Assembly (NCBI GenBank): GCA_902791035.1
Contig: CADAUA010000012.1
Location: 1 to 64,000, forward strand
Origin: an uncultured Coriobacteriaceae bacterium
GTDB taxonomy: Bacteria > Actinomycetota > Coriobacteriia > Coriobacteriales > Atopobiaceae
Reading direction: 5' to 3'
DNA: 64,000 nucleotides
Shown: positions 24,770-33,583 of the stretch, one piece after another
Layout of the letters: each line of letters begins with the position of its first letter
How positions within the stretch are numbered: position 1 is the first letter of the stretch
Position numbers and translations under genes: made by a program
The notes under the pieces: generated by a model
The model's input: only the letters and a program-made list of their open reading frames with translations
What the model was told of the DNA's origin: nothing
Database searches by the model: none

Positions 24770-25159
24770 CTAACGCTCCGGCGAGCGCTCACCAGCCGGC
24801 GAGTGCTCCTCGTCCAGCGACCGCTCGCCATCCAACGACCGTTCCTCGTTCTGTATCTCCCAGTGGATGAGGAAGGTGAGCGCCGCGCGCAGGGCGATGA
24901 TGGCACCGAGTATGCCGAGCTCCGCCCAGGTGCGAACCACCACGGTCCGGAGCACCTCTCCCCCCAGCTTGAACTCCAGCGCGAGCGCGATGCCCTGCGC
25001 CAGGTCCAGGCGGATGCGGCCACGGCCGCGCAGCCAGCCCACGAAGGCCCGAACCGCCGTATAGACAAGGACGGCCACGCCGAAGAGCTCCAGGAGGCAG
25101 ATAGAGACCTCCACCACCTGGTCCACGAACTGCCCCAACCCTGCGGCAACCCCTGCCAT
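24770..25159 (-). CDS. DUF1622 small membrane protein
   Basis: A 129-residue membrane protein with two or three hydrophobic helices. DLAQGIALALEFKLGGEVLRTVV and ELGILGAIIALRAALTFLIHWEIQ match the DUF1622 family. The C-terminus is a charged tail with near-repeats ERSLDGERSLDEEHSPAGERSPER. Function is not known. The start at 25159 follows GGGGAGG; the upstream open frame does not resemble the family. Confidence 0.75.
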   Translation of the reverse strand: MAGVAAGLGQFVDQVVEVSICLLELFGVAVLVYTAVRAFVGWLRGRGRIRLDLAQGIALALEFKLGGEVLRTVVVRTWAELGILGAIIALRAALTFLIHWEIQNEERSLDGERSLDEEHSPAGERSPER

Positions 25160-25363
25160 GGCCTGCCTCCCCGCATCGTCATCGCCCCGTACCACCAAGG
25201 CCGCACGCCCCCACCCAACAAGTACCTCACGCCACTGGCGGCCGCCCAGAGCCAATCGGCGGGCAGGCCCCAAAAGTCATCAGCGGATTGGTATAGTCGA
25301 GGAACGGCAACACCAAGCGCGTGAAGCTGCGGATCAGGGATTTGCCCTTGCGGGAGGTGCGGC

Positions 25364-26134
25364 ATGTTCTGGTTCAGGAAGTCCAAGCCCGCCCGACAGG
25401 GCGACGTGAAGGGCCGGGTGGACCTCGACTCGGGCTACAACGTGCGCGAGCTGGGTGGTTACGACACACCTCGCGGCCGCACCAAGAACCACCGCTACCT
25501 GCGGTCTGGCGGCGTGATAGGCCTCTCGCGCCAGGACGCCGAGTACCTGCGTTCCTCCTACAAGGTCCATCGCGTGCTGGACCTGCGCGGGCCCCTCGAG
25601 GTCAAGGGTGGCGACGGCATCCTCCCCACCCTGCCCGGCGTGGAGTACCGAAACGTCCAGCTCTACGACTTCGACCTCAGCGCCCCCACCCTCGAGCGGC
25701 CCGACGACACGGGTGGCTACCTGGCCTCCAACTACTTCACCATGCTGGCGAACCACGCCGCCGTGTGCGACATGTTCGACTTCTTTGCCACGGCGCCCGC
25801 CAACTGCTGCGTGCTCTTCCACTGTGCGGCGGGCATGGACCGCACCGGCGTGGCCGCCATGCTCATCCTGGGCCTCTGCGACGTGAGGCGCGACGTGGTG
25901 GTGGCCGACTACGCCTACTCCTTCGGCTACCTGGGCGAGGTCAATGCGGCTATCTTCGCCGGCGAAGGCGGCGCACGCCACAAGGTCCGCGAGGACCTAG
26001 CCGCCCGCATCCGCGCCATCTCGACCGTCTACGACCGGCTGATCGAGACCTATGGCTCCGTCCGTGGCTACCTGAGCGACGCAGGCGTGCCGGACGACCA
26101 GCTGGACGCCGTGATCCGCCACCTGGTGGACTAG
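25364..26134 (+). CDS. Tyrosine-specific protein phosphatase-like enzyme
   Basis: A 256-residue protein of the bacterial Tyr/Ser phosphatase (Y_phosphatase3) family. The P-loop HCAAGMDRTG near residue 162 is the CX5R signature, and YNVRELGGYDTPRGRTKNHRYLRSG is the usual N-terminal segment. It may act on phosphotyrosine, phosphoinositides or other phosphoesters. GGGAGG lies seven bases before ATG. A possible extended -10 TTGGTATAGT lies at 25288. Confidence 0.85.
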   Translation: MFWFRKSKPARQGDVKGRVDLDSGYNVRELGGYDTPRGRTKNHRYLRSGGVIGLSRQDAEYLRSSYKVHRVLDLRGPLEVKGGDGILPTLPGVEYRNVQLYDFDLSAPTLERPDDTGGYLASNYFTMLANHAAVCDMFDFFATAPANCCVLFHCAAGMDRTGVAAMLILGLCDVRRDVVVADYAYSFGYLGEVNAAIFAGEGGARHKVREDLAARIRAISTVYDRLIETYGSVRGYLSDAGVPDDQLDAVIRHLVD

Positions 26135-26154
26135 CCACCGGGCGCCAGGGAGTT

Positions 26155-26211
26155 GGCACCAGGGGGTACTCCCCTGGTGCCCGGGCATTAGGGGGTACTC
26201 CCCTAGTGCCC
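26155..26211. repeat. Palindrome family B, two copies
   Basis: GGCACCAGGGG-gtact-CCCCTGGTGCC (26155-26181) is followed directly by GGGCATTAGGGG-gtact-CCCCTAGTGCCC (26183-26211). They lie between convergent genes and could act as bidirectional terminators without T-tracts. The stop codon of the HAD gene (26203-26205) is inside the second copy. Other copies: 34301, 43995, 45164-45274. Confidence 0.85.
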
Positions 26212-27060
26212 ACCTCGCATGAAGGCGGGCAGGACGTCCTCGCCCGTCTCGTTGAAGACGCGCCCGGCCTCGGCTATCTGCTCGAGCGCGATGGCCACGC
26301 CGTCCTCCGCGCTGGCTCCCACGTGCCAGCGGGCGGCACGGGTGGCGTTCTCGTTCGCGTTGGCCACGGCGCACGAGTTGGGCACCGCCGCGAACATCCC
26401 CAGGTCGTTGTCCGCGTCGCCAAACACGCAGACCTCCCCTGGCGCCAGGCCCAGCACCCGCTGGAGGATTCTCACGCCATCCGCCTTGGACCAGTCGCGC
26501 AGGCTCACGTCCAGCCAGTTGACCACCGTGTTCGGGAAGATCAGGTCGGGGCACATCTCGCCGAGAAGGGCCATGAGGCCACGCAGGCGGTCCGGGTCGC
26601 GGCAGATGATGCCGCACTTGACCACCGGGTAGTCGGGTAGGACCTCATGGCGACGGCCGCCGCACATGAAGGCCCGGTCGTACATCTCGGCCAGGCCCTC
26701 GCGGGTGTCGCCCACCCAGTCGCCGAAGTTGTCATCGCGGTAGGTTATGAAGGCACAGCCCGGCAGGGGCGCCACGATCTTCTCGATGGTGCGCAGCTCG
26801 TCGCGCGGGAGGGTCTTCTCGTACACGACCTCGCCCAGGTAGTAGACGCGCTGGCCGTTGACCATCACGCCGGTGTTGAAGCAGCTGGCGTCCCCGCCAA
26901 AGAAGGACGAGATCTCCCCGCGGTCGCGCCCGCTGGCAGGCCCCACGTCGATGCCCTGCTCCTGGCAGGCATGGATGGCCTCGATAGTACGTGCCGATAC
27001 CTGCGGCCGGCCAAAGGGCACGAGGGTGTTGTCCATGTCCGAGAGCACGAGCTTGATCAT
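26203..27060 (-). CDS. HAD-family (Cof-type) hydrolase
   Basis: A 285-residue HAD phosphatase: motif I DMDNT (residues 8-12), motif II in GPASGRD, a C2B-type cap, and motif IV VFGDADNDLGMF near residue 215. The Cof/YkrA subgroup dephosphorylates sugar phosphates and related metabolites in the cytosol. Start at ATG 27060 with GGAG nearby. The last residues RGGH and the TAG stop come from the family B palindrome, so the native C-terminus may have been replaced. Confidence 0.83.
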   Translation of the reverse strand: MIKLVLSDMDNTLVPFGRPQVSARTIEAIHACQEQGIDVGPASGRDRGEISSFFGGDASCFNTGVMVNGQRVYYLGEVVYEKTLPRDELRTIEKIVAPLPGCAFITYRDDNFGDWVGDTREGLAEMYDRAFMCGGRRHEVLPDYPVVKCGIICRDPDRLRGLMALLGEMCPDLIFPNTVVNWLDVSLRDWSKADGVRILQRVLGLAPGEVCVFGDADNDLGMFAAVPNSCAVANANENATRAARWHVGASAEDGVAIALEQIAEAGRVFNETGEDVLPAFMRGGH

Positions 27061-27125
27061 GGCGCTCCAGTCTTCCGGGCCGCTGGCCAGGACTCTATCG
27101 TAGCGCACCGGAGCGTCCCCCACCC

Positions 27126-27178
27126 GTCACGCGGGGTCGGAGCTCGTGTCACGCGGGGTCGGAGCTCGTGTCACGCGG
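27126..27178. repeat. 22-bp tandem repeat, 2.4 copies
   Basis: Units of 22 bp beginning GTCACGCGGGGTCGG start at 27126, 27148 and 27170 (partial). Between HAD gene and the EIIA-like gene; no coding role seen. Confidence 0.85.
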
Positions 27179-27299
27179 AGCGCCCACCCCATGGTTCAGA
27201 ACTTGGCACACCCCAGCCCGCAAAACCCATGCCCATTCCATCTCGCGTACCCTAAGATACGAATGATGGCAGAAGGGGACGTGCGTGGTTGGAGTAACG

Positions 27300-27929
27300 A
27301 TGGCCGACAAGCCCATGAGCACTCAGAGGTATATGGACTGCGTCTATCTGGACGATCCCGATGCCATCCTGCTGCGGCTCTCGAACATGGCGGAGCGGCT
27401 GGACGGGCTGACCGCCCGCATCGACCACAACACCCACGCCCGCTCCGACGCCGATCACGACTACATCACGCTCGACGTGCCGGAGGAGGAGGCGGGGCGC
27501 ATCTTTGCCCCGGTGGACGGGGCGGTGGTGGCCGTCAGCCCCACGAGCGTGGCCCTGGCCCCCACGCAGACGAGCCAGAGCATGCTCTACTCGCCCGTGA
27601 CCGGCCGCATAACCGCCCAGCTCCCCTCCCACAACGCCATCGGCCTCATGACCTTCGACGGCGTCCAGCTGCTCGTGACGGTGGGGCGTTGTCCCGAGCT
27701 CTACAGGGGCGACGCCTTCCGCCAGCTGGCCTGGCAGAACGACTCCGTGCACATGGGCGACCCGCTCGTGAGCTGGAACCGGGGCACCCTAGGCACAGAT
27801 GGCGAGAGCGAGGTCGTGACCCTCACGATTATGAACACCAACGAGTTCGGCGTCGAGCTCGACGAGGCCGTCCAAGAGGGCCGCCGCCTGCGCACCGGCA
27901 GCCCCCTCATGCGCTTCTTTCCCATCTAG
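27300..27929 (+). CDS. PTS EIIA(Glc)-like protein without phospho-histidine
   Basis: A 209-residue protein. Residues about 65-180 follow the EIIA-glucose fold: IFAPVDGAVVAVS, then LYSPVTGRITAQLPSHNAIGLMTFDGVQLLVTVG, then the late VHMGDPLVSW segment. The first active-site histidine is kept (SHNAIG), but the phosphorylated histidine of the family (LFIHxG position) is threonine (LLVTVG). It is therefore unlikely to carry phosphate and may be regulatory or structural. The first 60 residues are extra. No EIIB or EIIC gene is near. Start at ATG 27300 after GGAG. Confidence 0.6.
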   Translation: MADKPMSTQRYMDCVYLDDPDAILLRLSNMAERLDGLTARIDHNTHARSDADHDYITLDVPEEEAGRIFAPVDGAVVAVSPTSVALAPTQTSQSMLYSPVTGRITAQLPSHNAIGLMTFDGVQLLVTVGRCPELYRGDAFRQLAWQNDSVHMGDPLVSWNRGTLGTDGESEVVTLTIMNTNEFGVELDEAVQEGRRLRTGSPLMRFFPI

Positions 27930-27983
27930 CGCCGCAGGGGCGTGGGTGGAGGGGGCATCAGGCACCCCTGCACCAGCCAGCGG

Positions 27984-29804
27984 CTAGAGCCTGACGAGCA
28001 GGCCCGAGAAGGGCGGCAGGTCCACGGTCACGGTACCCTTGGTGGGGCTCATCGAGAGCTTGGCCTCCCCGTCCGGCGTGGACCCCGAGTAGCGCTGCCA
28101 GTCAGTGTTGAGCAGGACCTTGGCGTGCGCCTTGCCGCTGTTGGGGCACTTGAGCTCGTAGCCAGGCCTCTCCTGGTCGGAAAGGTTGAGCACCACGAGC
28201 AGGCGCTCGCTCGCCGAGTCGCGGCGCTCGAAGGCATAGACCACCCGCTGGGTGTCGTCCACCTGCCGCCACTCGAAGCCCTTCTCCTCGTAGTCCAGCT
28301 CCCAGAGGGCCGGGTGCTTGAGGTAGAGAGCGTTGAGCTCGCTGCAGTAGCGGTAGAAGCTGTCGTGCAGGGGGTACTGGCGCAGGAACCAGTCCTGCTC
28401 GCGCTTCTCGTCCCACTCGCGCAGCTGCGCGATCTCCGACCCCATGAAGTTGAGCTTCTTGCCTGGGTGCGTGAGCATGTAGAGGTAGAGGCAGCGGGCC
28501 TGGGGGAACTTGTGCTCGTAGTCGCCCCACATCTTCTGGGCGATGGTGGCCTTGCCGTGGACGACCTCGTCGTGGGAGAGCGGCATCAGGTAGCGCTCGT
28601 TGCGGAAGTACATCATGGAGAAGGACAGCTTGTGGTAGTTCTGGGGGCGCCACTCGGGACCGGTGCGGAAGAAGTCCAGCGTGTCGTGCATCCAGCCCAT
28701 GTCCCACTTGAGGTCGAAGCCCAGGCCGCCCTCGCCCGCCGGCCTGGTGGTGCCCGAGAAGTTCGTGGAGTCCTCGGCCACCAGGAAGGTGCCGGGGTTG
28801 AGCGACTTTATCCCCTCGTTCATGCGCCGCATGAACTGGACGGCCTCGTTGTTCACGCCGCGGGCCTCGTCGCCCTGCCAGTAGATGATGCGGCTGATGG
28901 CGTCCATGCGCAGGCCGTCGAAGTGGTAGGCACCCAGCCAGAAGTTGGCGCTGGACTGCATGAAGGAGCAGGTCTCGCCCCGGGAGTACATGAAGTTGTG
29001 GCTCCCCCACTCAGAGACGCCCACCGCCTCGTTGGGATACTCGAAGAGGGCCGTGCCGTCGTAGTTGGCCAGACCGTAGGAGTCGGTGGCAAAGTGCACG
29101 GGCACGATGTCCAGGATGCAGCCGATACCCGCCTGGTGCAGGGTGTCCACCAGGCCCATGAGCTGCTCGGGCGTGCCATAGCGGCTGGTCGGGGCAAAGA
29201 AGCCCGTGGGCTGGTAGCCCCAGGAACCGTCGAAGGGGAACTCGCCCAGGGGCATGAACTCCACGTAGTTGTAGCCCGTCTCCTTGCAGTAGTCCGCCAG
29301 GGGCTTGGCGACCTCCTCGTATGAGTACCAGTCCGCCGGGTCGTCGGAGGGCTGGTCGCCCGAGCGCTTGCGCCAGGATCCCAGATTGACCTCATAGACG
29401 TTCATGGGCTCGCGGAGCAGGTCGCGCTTGGAGCGCGCCTCCATCCAGCGCTTGTCGCCAAAGGTGTGGCGCGAGAGGTCGGTCACGATGGAGCGGTGGG
29501 CCGGCCGCAGCTCCGCTTGGAAGCCGTAGGGGTCGGCGTGGTCCACGTAGCCGCCACCGTGGAAGATGCGGAACTCGTAGGCATCGCCCTCGCGCGCGCC
29601 GGGCCAGAAGAGCTCCCAGAAGTTGCCGTCCCCCACGCGGTGCATCTCCAGCGGGTTGCCGTTGAGCATGAGCTGGACCTGGCTTGCCGCCGGGGCGAAG
29701 GTGCGGAACATCGCGCCCCCGTCCTGTAGGCGCGCCCCCAGGTAGTCCTGGGCATAGAACTCCCGACCGGTATAGAAGTTGTACGTGTTCACATGTGCCC
29801 CCAT
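27984..29804 (-). CDS. glgB: 1,4-alpha-glucan branching enzyme (GH13)
   Basis: A 606-residue glycogen branching enzyme. An N-terminal CBM48-like domain (MFRTFAPAASQVQLMLNG) is followed by the GH13 barrel with VYEVNLGSWRK, DGLRMDAISRIIYW (nucleophile Asp), LVAEDST (acid Glu) and LSHDEVVHGK, and a C-terminal beta domain. It forms alpha-1,6 branches in cytosolic glycogen. It is shorter than the E. coli enzyme, lacking the extra N-terminal module. No other glg gene is next to it. The start could also be GTG 29792, which has a better spaced GGGGG. Confidence 0.9.
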   Translation of the reverse strand: MGAHVNTYNFYTGREFYAQDYLGARLQDGGAMFRTFAPAASQVQLMLNGNPLEMHRVGDGNFWELFWPGAREGDAYEFRIFHGGGYVDHADPYGFQAELRPAHRSIVTDLSRHTFGDKRWMEARSKRDLLREPMNVYEVNLGSWRKRSGDQPSDDPADWYSYEEVAKPLADYCKETGYNYVEFMPLGEFPFDGSWGYQPTGFFAPTSRYGTPEQLMGLVDTLHQAGIGCILDIVPVHFATDSYGLANYDGTALFEYPNEAVGVSEWGSHNFMYSRGETCSFMQSSANFWLGAYHFDGLRMDAISRIIYWQGDEARGVNNEAVQFMRRMNEGIKSLNPGTFLVAEDSTNFSGTTRPAGEGGLGFDLKWDMGWMHDTLDFFRTGPEWRPQNYHKLSFSMMYFRNERYLMPLSHDEVVHGKATIAQKMWGDYEHKFPQARCLYLYMLTHPGKKLNFMGSEIAQLREWDEKREQDWFLRQYPLHDSFYRYCSELNALYLKHPALWELDYEEKGFEWRQVDDTQRVVYAFERRDSASERLLVVLNLSDQERPGYELKCPNSGKAHAKVLLNTDWQRYSGSTPDGEAKLSMSPTKGTVTVDLPPFSGLLVRL

Positions 29805-29879
29805 CCCCGCCTTACATATGCCCTCGACATTATGTTAGCCACGCGTAAGCCACATGTCCCTATGCAAAACTGGGTTGAT

Positions 29880-29901
29880 GTCCGATAATGGACGCTAGTC
29901 C
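29880..29901. promoter_or_regulatory. Candidate operator between glgB and tetR
   Basis: GTCCgataatGGACgctaGTCC contains two overlapping inverted GTCC/GGAC pairs, in the divergent gap upstream of the TetR gene and glgB. Autoregulation by the adjacent TetR protein is an inference only. Confidence 0.3.
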
Positions 29902-29969
29902 AAAAGAGACCAGAAACCGTGCCGGAAGTGTCTGAAACTCTTGGCACGGCAGTGATGGGGGCGTGGCAG

Positions 29970-30509
29970 ATGGACCTGCGCAAGCTCAAGACCGAGGAGG
30001 CGCTGCGCGATGCCTTCCTCCACCTGCGTGCCTCGCAGCCGCTCGAGCGCATCACCGTGCGGGAGCTCTGCGACCGTGCGCGCGTGGGCAAGGCGACCTT
30101 CTACCTGCACTACCACGACGTCTACGACCTCTCCGAGCACCTGCAGGCCGACCTCGTCCAGCAGGTCCTGGCGAGCATCCCCCATCCGCAGCTGATACTC
30201 ACCGACACGCCCGCCTTCACACGCGAGTTTGGCACGGCCATCTGGGCCAAGAAGAGCCTCATCGACATACTCTTCGAGGGCTCGCAGGCATCGGTCCTGC
30301 CGGCCGCCATCGAGCGTGCGCTCCTGGGCGAGCTGCAGGTGCTCTCGCCCGGGCTCACCCTGGGCGAGCAGGCCAAGGTCGCCCTCACCTATCAGATCTA
30401 CGGCGCCTACTACGCCTACGTCCGCTGGTCCGCAGCCATACCCGCCGACAAGCTCATCGAGCTCGTGGGAGGCCTCACCGAAGGGCTCGGCCCGGTCGAG
30501 GGCCAGTAG
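29970..30509 (+). CDS. TetR-family transcriptional regulator
   Basis: A 179-residue regulator with the N-terminal helix-turn-helix ITVRELCDRARVGKATFYLHYHDVYDLSEHL and a helical C-terminal domain (TetR_C_33-like). It is divergent from glgB. The start is uncertain: the frame is open from GTG 29919, with ATGs at 29955 and 29970; I chose 29970 because GGGGGC lies at good spacing and the family normally begins close to LRKLKTEEAL. Target and ligand unknown. Confidence 0.78.
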   Translation: MDLRKLKTEEALRDAFLHLRASQPLERITVRELCDRARVGKATFYLHYHDVYDLSEHLQADLVQQVLASIPHPQLILTDTPAFTREFGTAIWAKKSLIDILFEGSQASVLPAAIERALLGELQVLSPGLTLGEQAKVALTYQIYGAYYAYVRWSAAIPADKLIELVGGLTEGLGPVEGQ

Positions 30510-30530
30510 CGCACGGTATCGCACGGGCGG

Positions 30531-30656
30531 GACCGCCCACGTCCCGGGCGGAGTTGCCCGTTTGTGGGGGCGCAAACGTGCGGAACCGCCCACGGCCCGG
30601 ACGGAGTTGCCCGTTTGTGGGGGTGCAAACGTGCAGAACCGCCCACAGGCCGGGTC
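30531..30656. repeat. 53-bp tandem repeat, 2.3 copies
   Basis: Units start with ACCGCCCAC at 30532, 30585 and 30638, and contain GGAGTTGCCCGTTTGTGGGG and a short GCAAACGTGC segment. Copies differ at a few positions. Lies between convergent genes. Confidence 0.85.
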
Positions 30657-30673
30657 TAGATTCCCTCGCAACC

Positions 30674-31834
30674 CTACCCGCGGACCTTCTCCACGAAGGC
30701 AGCCAGGCGCGTGAGACCCTCGTCCAGCGTGGCATCGTCGCAGGCGTAGGAGATGCGCACATAGCCCTCGGACCCAAAGCAGGTCCCCGGCACGAGCGCC
30801 ACGCCGGCCTCGCGGATGGCCCGCTCGCAGAAGGCCTCGCTGCCCATCGGCCTGCCATCAGGACCGAGCAGGTCTCCCACTCGCGGGAAGGCGTAGAAGG
30901 CACCCTGCGGCGGCACCAGGGGCAGCCCCATGGCACCACAAGCCGCCACCACCCGGTCGCGCCGACGGTGCCACGCGTCGCGCAGGGGGGTCACGTCCGT
31001 GGCCAGCGCCACCTGACCCGCGCGCTGCACGAAGGCTGGCGAGCACGACACCAGGAACTGGTGGGCCTTGGCGATCGCCGCAGCCACCTCGCCGTGCGCC
31101 GCCACCCAGCCCATGCGCCAGCCCGTCATGGCCCAGGGCTTGGAGAAGCTCCCCACCACGACGGTGCGGTCGGCAAGCTCGGGGTGCCGCACCGCGAAGC
31201 GCTCGAAGGCGGGGTCGAAGGAAAGCTCGGCGTAGACGTCGTCGCAGACCACGTAGAGGTCGTGCCGAGCGGCCACCGCCGCGACGGCATCTAGGCTTGC
31301 TGCATCAAGCACGCAACCGGTCGGGTTGTTTGGCGAGTTGAGCACCATGGCACGGGTCGCAGGGGTCACGACCTTCTCCAGAGCGTCCTCCCGCAGCTGG
31401 AAGCCGGTGGCCGTGGTGTCGAACGACACCGGTACCCCGTGCATGAGCATGGTCTGCGACGCATAGAGCGAGAAGGCCGGCGTGGGCACGATGACCTCGC
31501 GGCCCGGGTCCAGGATGGCCGCGAAGGTGGAGGCCAGGGCCTCGGAGGCGCCGATGGTGAGCACGACCTCGTCTGGCGAGAGGGGCAGGCCCCAACGGCC
31601 CTCGAAGTCCGCCACCGCACGACGGAGCTCGGGGGTGCCCGCGTTGGGTGGGTAGTGCGTGAGGCCCGCGGCAAGGTCCTCGCGGGCCGCCTCCCGGATG
31701 CCAGTGGGCGTGTCCTCCCCTGGCTCCCCCAGCGTGAGCGACACGCAGCCCGGCACCTCGCGCGCCATAGCGGCAAAGCGGCGGATGCCGGAGGGCGCAA
31801 GCGCACCCAGGTTGGAGTTAAGCGGAAGCGCCAT
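30674..31834 (-). CDS. Class I/II aminotransferase (PLP)
   Basis: A 386-residue fold-type I aminotransferase of the aspartate aminotransferase (I-gamma) group. LGEPGEDTP, the NSPNNPTG motif near residue 165, DDVYAELSFD, and SFSKPWAMTGWRMGW containing the PLP lysine are present, with RISYAC near the C-terminus for the carboxylate-binding arginine. It transfers amino groups from an amino acid to a 2-oxoacid. Start at ATG 31834 behind AAGGAGAAGG. Substrate not assigned. Single gene. Confidence 0.86.
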   Translation of the reverse strand: MALPLNSNLGALAPSGIRRFAAMAREVPGCVSLTLGEPGEDTPTGIREAAREDLAAGLTHYPPNAGTPELRRAVADFEGRWGLPLSPDEVVLTIGASEALASTFAAILDPGREVIVPTPAFSLYASQTMLMHGVPVSFDTTATGFQLREDALEKVVTPATRAMVLNSPNNPTGCVLDAASLDAVAAVAARHDLYVVCDDVYAELSFDPAFERFAVRHPELADRTVVVGSFSKPWAMTGWRMGWVAAHGEVAAAIAKAHQFLVSCSPAFVQRAGQVALATDVTPLRDAWHRRRDRVVAACGAMGLPLVPPQGAFYAFPRVGDLLGPDGRPMGSEAFCERAIREAGVALVPGTCFGSEGYVRISYACDDATLDEGLTRLAAFVEKVRG

Positions 31835-31967
31835 GACCTTCTCCTTGCGTCTAGGGGTGACGGGGCGGCATCTGGGCTGGCCGGTAGGTAGTTCGCCCGT
31901 CGTTCGTCCGGCCGTTCGTCCCATCCTAGCGCACCGAGTCGGTGACGTGGGCATCCGCCAGACCGAC

Positions 31968-32130
31968 GCACCCTACCGCCGGTTGCCGGAGCTTCTCGAC
32001 GCCCAAGCGCCCGTTAGGGTGCAGACCAAGCCGCCAGAGCCGGTGTTCGGCGCACCCTACCGCCGGTTGCCGGAGCTTCTCGACGCCCAAGCGCCCGTTA
32101 GGGTGCAGGCCAAGCCGCCAGAGCCGGTGT
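31968..32130. repeat. 79-bp direct repeat, two copies
   Basis: 31968-32046 and 32052-32130 match over 79 bp with one difference. Each copy holds an inverted repeat GCACCCTA / TAGGGTGC that brackets a 38-base loop, so each could fold. No coding sequence seen in 31955-32313. Confidence 0.9.
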
Positions 32131-32313
32131 CTACGCAAGCAACGCGAGGGACCGCCCGCACCGTTCGCGCGGTTGGCACCCGTACACCCAACCGTGCGGA
32201 GGACCTTCTTGGGAAACTTCCGTGGCAGGTGCAACATTCCCTCCCTGCCACCTGTATGCAGGGTGAAGGTGGAGAGAAGGACCGCCTCGCAGACGCAGAC
32301 AAAGGGAGACACC

Positions 32314-32871
32314 ATGAACCAGACCACCATCAAGCGCATCGCCACCCTGGCCCTTGCTGGAACCATGCTCTTCTCCGTCGTCGCATGCGGCGGCAGCTCG
32401 AGCGGCACGTCAGGCGACAACGGCAGCACCTCCCAGCAGGGAGAGCAGATCCCCGACCCCTTCCAGGAGTTCGACTCGGCCGAGGACGCCCAGAAGGCAG
32501 CCGGCTTCGACATCACCGTCCCCGACCCGCTCGATGACACCTGGAAGGGCGTCTACCGCGTGGACGTGGACGGCGAGCTCATTGAGGTCATCTACAACCA
32601 GGGCAACCCCGACGATAGCTGGGAGGCGTATCGTATTCGCAAGGGCGCAGGGACAGATGACGTGAGCGGCGACTACAACGACTACGCGGAGACCTCCCAG
32701 GAAGAGGTGGACGGCAAGACGGTGACCCTCAAGGGCGAGGGCGGCAAGGTCATGCTGGCCACCTGGACGGACGGTGGCTACTCGTACTCGATCAGTGCCG
32801 CTCCCGACGGCCCCTTTGACGCCGGCATGGAGAAGGGCGACGTCCTGAGCCTGGTGGCCGCCATCAGGTAG
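32314..32871 (+). CDS. DUF4367-type lipoprotein
   Basis: A 185-residue lipoprotein: signal sequence MNQTTIKRIATLALAGTMLF, lipobox VVAC, Ser/Gly linker, then a DUF4367-like domain with the diagnostic VSGDYNDYAE, followed by a W..GGYSYSI strand. The same VSGDYNDYA motif occurs in the anti-sigma factor at 33576, so both share a homologous outer domain. It likely sits on the outer face of the membrane. AAAGGGAGA precedes the ATG. It is 19 bp upstream of the sigma factor gene. Confidence 0.78.
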   Translation: MNQTTIKRIATLALAGTMLFSVVACGGSSSGTSGDNGSTSQQGEQIPDPFQEFDSAEDAQKAAGFDITVPDPLDDTWKGVYRVDVDGELIEVIYNQGNPDDSWEAYRIRKGAGTDDVSGDYNDYAETSQEEVDGKTVTLKGEGGKVMLATWTDGGYSYSISAAPDGPFDAGMEKGDVLSLVAAIR

Positions 32872-32890
32872 GACGGGTGGGGAGGCAGAC

Positions 32891-33583
32891 ATGGCACAGG
32901 TGGGCGTGCTCCGACCAAGGGGGATCCGCCAAGAGTACGTCCTCCTGTGGCTCCTCTGCGGACGAACGATGCTGGCCGCCGACAGGGCGACCGCCGACAG
33001 GGCGGCCTTCGGCGGTACCGGTGCCGCCAGTAGCGCCGGTTCCGCTGACGCAGCCAGCCCAGAGCCTGGCGCCGAGGTGCTGGACTTCCAGACCCGCCCC
33101 CACGCCCGCACGGACGTGGAGGTAGCCGCCGCCTTCGACGCCTATGGCAACGCCATCCTGCGCCTGGTCTACTCCTACCTGCACAACACAGCTGATGCCG
33201 AGGACATCCTGCAGGAGACGCTGGTTCGCTACATGCAGAAGGCCCCCGTCTTCGACAGTAGGACCCACGAGAAGGCCTGGCTCCTGCGCGTGGCTTCCAA
33301 CCTCTCCAAGAACCACATCGAGTACAACAAGGTCCGCGACGCAGACGAGCTCATGGAGGAGCTCATGGCCGAGGAGCGCCAGGACCTCTCCTTCGTATGG
33401 GAGGCCGTACGCAGCCTGCCCGTACCCCAGCGCGAGGCGATCCACCTCTTCTACCAGGAGGGTTACTCCACTGCGGAGGTCGCGCAGGTGCTGGGCCAGA
33501 ACGAGTCCACCGTCCGCTCGCACCTGCGTCGTGGTCGCGAGAAGCTCCGCCAGATCCTGAGGGAGGCGTACGACTTTGAGTAG
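32891..33583 (+). CDS. ECF-type RNA polymerase sigma factor
   Basis: A 230-residue sigma-70 family regulator. After about 75 poorly conserved N-terminal residues, region 2 reads AAFDAYGNAILRLVYSYLHNTADAEDILQETLVRYMQKAP, and region 4 reads LPVPQREAIHLFYQEGYSTAEVAQVLGQNESTVRSHLRRGREKLRQIL. It should direct transcription of a small regulon, including perhaps its own operon. GGGGAGG precedes ATG 32891; an internal ATG at 32969 would remove the odd N-terminus. The stop overlaps the anti-sigma gene. Confidence 0.85.
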   Translation: MAQVGVLRPRGIRQEYVLLWLLCGRTMLAADRATADRAAFGGTGAASSAGSADAASPEPGAEVLDFQTRPHARTDVEVAAAFDAYGNAILRLVYSYLHNTADAEDILQETLVRYMQKAPVFDSRTHEKAWLLRVASNLSKNHIEYNKVRDADELMEELMAEERQDLSFVWEAVRSLPVPQREAIHLFYQEGYSTAEVAQVLGQNESTVRSHLRRGREKLRQILREAYDFE

